9,479 nt of DNA from Candidatus Omnitrophota bacterium (lineage in GTDB: Bacteria > Omnitrophota > Gorgyraeia > Gygaellales > Profunditerraquicolaceae): the NCBI GenBank assembly GCA_026387485.1, contig JAPLLQ010000140.1:10199-19677 (forward strand). The letters run 5' to 3'. Below, piece by piece: positions 9,201-9,479 of the stretch; the first letter of the stretch is position 1; each line of letters begins with the position of its first letter. The position numbers and the translations under genes are program-made. Below the pieces are notes generated by a model. That model saw nothing but the letters and a program-made list of their open reading frames with translations, ran no database searches and had not been told where the DNA came from.

Positions 9201-9477
9201 CTTCATCTGTACCGGGGAAATTGCTGCCTTGAGATAAGAGCTTACTCCAAGACTTGCCTTTATCTAGGCTTAATGTAAGGTACAAGCTACCAGATTTAGT
9301 ATTTGCATATACAACAATAGTATCAGCGTAAATAGAAGGAGCTCCAAAATCTGTAATCACTTCATTGGTGCCGGGGAAGAGGCTACCTGTAGATAAAAGT
9401 TTATCCCAAGTTTTACCCTTATCTGTGCTTAAAGCAATATGCGAGCTAGACCTAGTATCTACCTTTACAACAATACT
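1..9477 (-). CDS. Giant multidomain protein, interior fragment (at least 3159 residues, both ends missing)
   Basis: A single minus-strand frame is open from 9477 to 1 with no stop codon; start and stop lie outside the window, so the true protein is longer than 3159 residues. Transcription runs right to left. Visible modules in order: Asp-box repeats (residues 1-135), HETTH peptidase-like domain (136-355), Asp-box repeats (360-675), second HETTH domain (676-905), unrecognised region (906-1178), NSPLGA linker and palindrome-bearing stretch (1179-1245), unrecognised region (1246-1400), NACHT/STAND NTPase (1401-1720), helical bridge (1721-1850), HEAT-like array (1851-2328), second solenoid (2329-2700), dihydroorotate-dehydrogenase-like barrel (2701-3060) and tail (3061-3159). 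No frameshift is seen. Whether it is secreted, membrane-bound or cytoplasmic cannot be told because the N terminus is missing: Asp-box blades suggest outside the cell, NACHT suggests inside. The existence of the gene is near certain; its overall role is unknown. Confidence 0.96.
298..1377 (-). other. TIM-barrel domain resembling dihydroorotate dehydrogenase / PreA
   Basis: Residues 2701-3060. The start reads LKIGDCTYLNPFFVASIPPT (2710-2729), like the L-NP-x-x-xASxPPT entry of dihydroorotate dehydrogenases and the PreA/dihydropyrimidine dehydrogenase barrel. It is followed by a helix and GAAAVVLKT (2742-2750), matching the GAxxVVxKT strand whose lysine contacts FMN. Further matches in the right order are VNVEVNMRYP (2861-2870) at the place of the E-x-N-x-S-C-P-N strand, YKVKLIPKF (2942-2950) for the v-KL-P strand, SAITLINT (2974-2981) for the iNT strand, and LPILASGGV (3035-3043) for the flavin-phosphate glycine pair. 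About 350 residues is the usual length. The catalytic Cys/Ser is not identifiable, since the S-C-P-N segment reads M-R-Y-P, so activity may be lost or altered. No electron-transfer subunit genes are in view. Confidence 0.65.
1378..2493 (-). other. Second, irregular alpha-solenoid (HEAT/ARM-like)
   Basis: Residues 2329-2700. After a broken DKGY unit and a proline-containing joint (HPLKFTLPEWLTFKLP, 2368-2383), a new run of helical pairs starts at about 2391. Examples are ARQKLLQFGKEAILVLIAELG (2418-2438), EGEIISAIIEGLKDPELESP (2467-2486) and FEVRLNAIKAAGRIG (2552-2566), the last close to the HEAT/PBS-lyase pattern V-R-x-x-A-x-x-A-L-G. Units are 35-50 residues, divergent, and do not share the DKGY signature, so this solenoid has a separate, older origin from the 13-unit array. 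It ends in long charged helices (ERAHELALAVREGLKKDIEE, 2655-2674, and the following stretch), which may be a coiled coil leading into the barrel domain. A protein-binding scaffold role is the usual one for such folds. Confidence 0.65.
2494..3927 (-). repeat. Array of 13 HEAT-like repeats of 36-38 residues
   Basis: Residues 1851-2328. Thirteen consecutive units start at residues 1851, 1888, 1925, 1963, 1999, 2036, 2072, 2109, 2145, 2182, 2220, 2256 and 2293. The unit reads A-[IL]-[DN]-K-G-Y-x-DLDKLV-x-YALKAI-x-D-P-S-x-x-V-K-x-x-ALE-[VIL]-[IM]-S-[AV]. It has two predicted helices, with a DPS turn and a V-K/R near the start of the second as in HEAT repeats; the length also fits HEAT. Two unit types exist: a 37-residue form (GYQDLDKLV) and a 36-residue form missing one residue (GYKVDKLI or GYEVDKLV). 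They alternate strictly over units 4-9. A fourteenth, broken unit starts at 2329. Right after a NACHT domain, such an array normally serves as the sensor or autoinhibitory part. The variable positions lie mainly between the DPS turn and ALE. Confidence 0.88.
2533..2831. repeat. 80-bp exact direct repeat inside the HEAT array
   Basis: Bases 2533-2612 are identical to bases 2752-2831, an offset of 219 bp, which is 73 codons or exactly one 36- plus 37-residue repeat pair. The matching peptide covers the end of one unit and the start of the next. Identity including third codon positions shows the pair was copied recently or kept alike by gene conversion. The neighbouring units are similar but not identical, so copying occurs in blocks of two units. 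Confidence 0.92.
3928..4317 (-). other. Helical bridge between the NACHT module and the HEAT array
   Basis: Residues 1721-1850. The stretch is all-helical in character: IKEVVNMLLKDENVHLYLPIIE, then LKIYILEQLVCH (1760-1771), ITVKSLAIKIYAGL (1774-1787), and NYLMDQLGEMFLKG (1811-1824). Segments such as the one at 1774-1787 look like the second helix of divergent HEAT units, so the solenoid probably starts here in eroded form and becomes regular at residue 1851. It lacks the DKGY signature of the regular array. No catalytic motif is seen. Confidence 0.6.
4318..5277 (-). other. NACHT/STAND-type P-loop NTPase domain
   Basis: Residues 1401-1720. The P-loop GETGFGKS is at 1447-1454 (5116-5139) after the strand NWTAPI. 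Walker B is LVIFIDTLD at 1506-1514 (4936-4962), with two acidic residues spaced D-x-x-D as in NACHT proteins. A sensor-1 strand IKVVSFCRP ends in R1544-P1545, matching the (T)SRP-type arginine of NACHT and STAND ATPases. A winged-helix-like helical stretch follows, with ESPLFMAMTF (1614-1623) in the usual P-L position. The domain closes with FFHQTMFEYAVAKAIL (1699-1714), the F-H-x-x-x-x-E-Y motif that normally joins NACHT to its repeat sensor. All core motifs are intact, so ATP or GTP binding is likely. In STAND proteins, ligand binding by the C-terminal repeats triggers oligomerisation and activates an N-terminal effector. That the peptidases are the effector here is inference. Confidence 0.87.
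5278..5742 (-). other. Unrecognised region before the NTPase, possibly a decayed zinc-peptidase domain
   Basis: Residues 1246-1400. The order is a short segment ending in YGENRKLT (1254-1261), helices (1262-1300), a strand ICIVIPDSD (1308-1316), a WHEYDEKSN turn (1325-1333), a strand (1337-1343), IYLPFSLTRLLK (1348-1359), then a helix LLQAIIDFERNN (1364-1375) followed by an acidic helical stretch with RAEDLSNMI (1385-1393). Small metallopeptidase-like domains often have a strand, then leucine-rich helix, then an active-site helix with HExxH. Here the equivalent positions would read FERNN, with both histidines replaced. If the likeness is real, the domain is inactive. I regard this as a weak resemblance; the region may be an unrelated helical lead-in to the NTPase. 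Confidence 0.4.
5743..5943 (-). other. NSPLGA linker and hydrophobic stretch
   Basis: Residues 1179-1245. SPLGAEAG follows N1178 and resembles NSRLGAS before each HETTH domain. At DNA level the 17 bases at 5930-5946 differ from those at 7412-7428 at only one position. Then comes a basic, hydrophobic stretch of about 30 residues (KFLLVPLQRILKRMLFF, 1200-1216, then LPWLVGDRFLF). Arg and Lys interrupt it often enough that an amphipathic or merely odd segment is more likely than a clean membrane helix. This stretch is the part encoded by the inverted repeat described separately, and may be a translated insertion rather than an evolved domain. The linker resemblance is seen directly; its role as a module boundary is inference. 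Confidence 0.55.
5789..5866. repeat. 13-bp perfect inverted repeat spanning 78 bp, REP/MITE-like, read in frame
   Basis: The left arm CCCGTTGCAAAGA (5789-5801) is the exact reverse complement of TCTTTGCAACGGG (5854-5866). The arms enclose 52 bp that contain a run AATCTGTCCCCC next to the left arm. The full span is 78 bp, a multiple of three, and the coding frame passes through it without a stop. The GGGGGACAGATT string on the minus strand recalls short palindromic repeats dispersed in many bacterial genomes; that likeness is from memory. It could be a small mobile palindromic element captured in the coding sequence, or a hairpin in the mRNA. No target duplication is obvious. Confidence 0.55.
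5944..6762 (-). other. Unrecognised region between the peptidase repeats and the NTPase half
   Basis: Residues 906-1178. I do not recognise this family. The sequence looks like a mixed alpha/beta globular region: hydrophobic strands such as QLVVAVV (923-929), GDIVCVDYL (970-978) and TFIIYVVE (1111-1118) alternate with charged helices such as LLTAEQARQLLENEN (1031-1045). Cysteines are scattered (920, 945, 974, 1001, 1017, 1057, 1104, 1160) without a CxxC pair. A basic helix KKWRSRGEGEVARIIK lies at 1071-1086. The region is in frame and its composition resembles neighbouring domains. It may contain two domains, with a possible break near residue 1040. It ends at a linker (NSPLGA) similar to the one before the peptidase domains, so it is probably a separate evolutionary module. 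Confidence 0.55.
6763..7452 (-). other. Putative zinc metallopeptidase domain, copy B (HETTH)
   Basis: Residues 676-905. A duplicate of copy A, shifted by exactly 540 residues (1620 bp). HETTH lies at 785-789 (7111-7125), and the following helix keeps both candidate third ligands, E804 and E808. Differences from copy A in the 144-residue core are few and mild (for example T/A, D/N, Q/E, F/L, S/N, K/R), and none touches the motif, so both copies look under selection to stay intact. The helical tails differ more, though both keep NLY and FILGYP (868-873 here). The tail ends in a basic, proline-containing linker (RQPKPKVTIKPKGEIK, 900-915) that separates the Asp-box/peptidase half from the rest of the protein. 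Catalysis is inferred only from the motif. Confidence 0.65.
7453..8400 (-). repeat. Asp-box repeat block B, five boxes
   Basis: Residues 360-675. Boxes lie at 409-416 (TTNKGKSW), 462-469 (STNKGKSW), 514-521 (SLDKGKSW), 566-573 (SLDKGKSW) and 618-625 (STDKGKSW), spaced 52-53 residues. In the first two the namesake Asp is Asn. Each unit has the order FPGT/LPGT turn, IT-F-[AV]P, IYADTIVV, variable strand, box, KL-S-G. The last unit is shortened (KLNKLPGT) and the block closes with a half unit without a box. Five to six units would fit a small propeller, or the block may pair with block A. One unit carries an insertion with two cysteines, CPGPC (453-457). The strong DNA-level similarity between units points to recent expansion. 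Propeller fold is known for the motif; function here is not known. Confidence 0.85.
7708..8246. repeat. 68-bp exact direct repeat inside Asp-box block B
   Basis: Bases 7708-7775 match bases 8179-8246 exactly. The 471-bp offset equals 157 codons, the length of three Asp-box units. The repeat encodes the KSWRKLFSTGNNFPGTKEKI version of the unit (residues 571-590 and 414-433). The two units between them carry other versions, so blades were copied non-adjacently by unequal recombination or gene conversion. Confidence 0.9.
8413..9072 (-). other. Putative zinc metallopeptidase domain, copy A (HETTH)
   Basis: Residues 136-355. A linker with NSRLGASLV (144-152) leads into an alpha-rich domain carrying HETTH at residues 245-249 (8731-8745), which fits the HExxH zinc-binding helix of zincins. 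After it comes a helix with E264 and E268 (SEIAAELATIEAY), a plausible place for the third, glutamate ligand of a gluzincin; which glutamate would bind is inference. Upstream is a conserved segment with FAGYAWGVIPSGAALYELGG (197-216). A helical tail (280-355) with a conserved FILGYP (326-331) follows. The core matches copy B (residues 676-819) at all but about nine of 144 positions. Family not recognised beyond the zincin motif; substrate unknown. The domain sits between two Asp-box blocks, so it could act on something those blades hold. Confidence 0.65.
9073..9477 (-). repeat. Asp-box (BNR/sialidase-like) repeat block A, two boxes visible, continues upstream
   Basis: Residues 1-135. Two Asp boxes of the form S-x-D-K-G-K-[ST]-W lie at residues 17-24 (STDKGKTW) and 70-77 (SLDKGKSW), 53 residues apart. 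Each is followed by LLS-G, an FPGT turn, and then the strand IYADTIVV (residues 49-56 and 102-109). Asp boxes are turn motifs known from beta-propellers such as sialidases and other BNR proteins, so these units are probably propeller blades. The window opens inside a blade (SIVVKVDT), so more repeats almost certainly lie to the right of 9477. The block ends in a half unit without a box, followed directly by the peptidase-like domain. No sialidase catalytic residues can be assigned, so binding or scaffolding is as likely as catalysis. Confidence 0.85.
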
Positions 9478-9479
9478 AT

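Overview
The whole window is the interior of one giant protein-coding gene on the minus strand. Reading from 9477 down to 1, the frame has no stop codon and gives 3159 residues. Neither the start nor the stop codon lies inside the window. Translating every 60-base line in this frame gave no TAA, TAG or TGA, and the repeat families and motifs stay in phase throughout, so this is a real coding frame. I found no intergenic space, RNA gene, promoter, terminator, CRISPR array or complete second gene. The plus-strand open frames (up to 114 codons) are antisense shadows. Residue r below has its codon starting at coordinate 9480-3r.

Order along the protein, N to C (right to left in the window): (1) Asp-box repeats, two copies visible and probably more upstream; (2) a domain with the zinc-peptidase motif HETTH; (3) a second, longer Asp-box block with five boxes; (4) a near-identical second HETTH domain; (5) about 270 residues I do not recognise; (6) an NSPLGA linker followed by a stretch carrying a 13-bp inverted repeat; (7) about 155 residues that may contain a decayed zinc-peptidase helix; (8) a NACHT/STAND-type NTPase with Walker A GETGFGKS, Walker B and an RP sensor; (9) a 13-unit array of 36-38 residue HEAT-like repeats; (10) a second, irregular helical solenoid; (11) a TIM-barrel domain resembling the dihydroorotate dehydrogenase / PreA family; (12) a helical tail running off the left edge.

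The layout recalls prokaryotic STAND proteins, which join an N-terminal effector to a switch NTPase and a C-terminal repeat sensor. Here, by inference, the HETTH peptidases would be the effector, the NACHT module the switch and the HEAT array the ligand-binding part. The Asp-box blades, the duplicated peptidase and the dehydrogenase-like barrel in one chain are not a combination I know.

Organism: a bacterium with moderately AT-rich DNA (about 40% GC by eye). A stop-free frame over 9 kb, modular repeat-rich architecture and recurrent NS[RP]LGA linkers suggest Candidatus Omnitrophota or another candidate phylum known for giant genes. This is inference without a marker gene. Several DNA repeats inside the gene are identical over 68-80 bp, which implies recent internal duplication or gene conversion and also makes assembly checks worthwhile.
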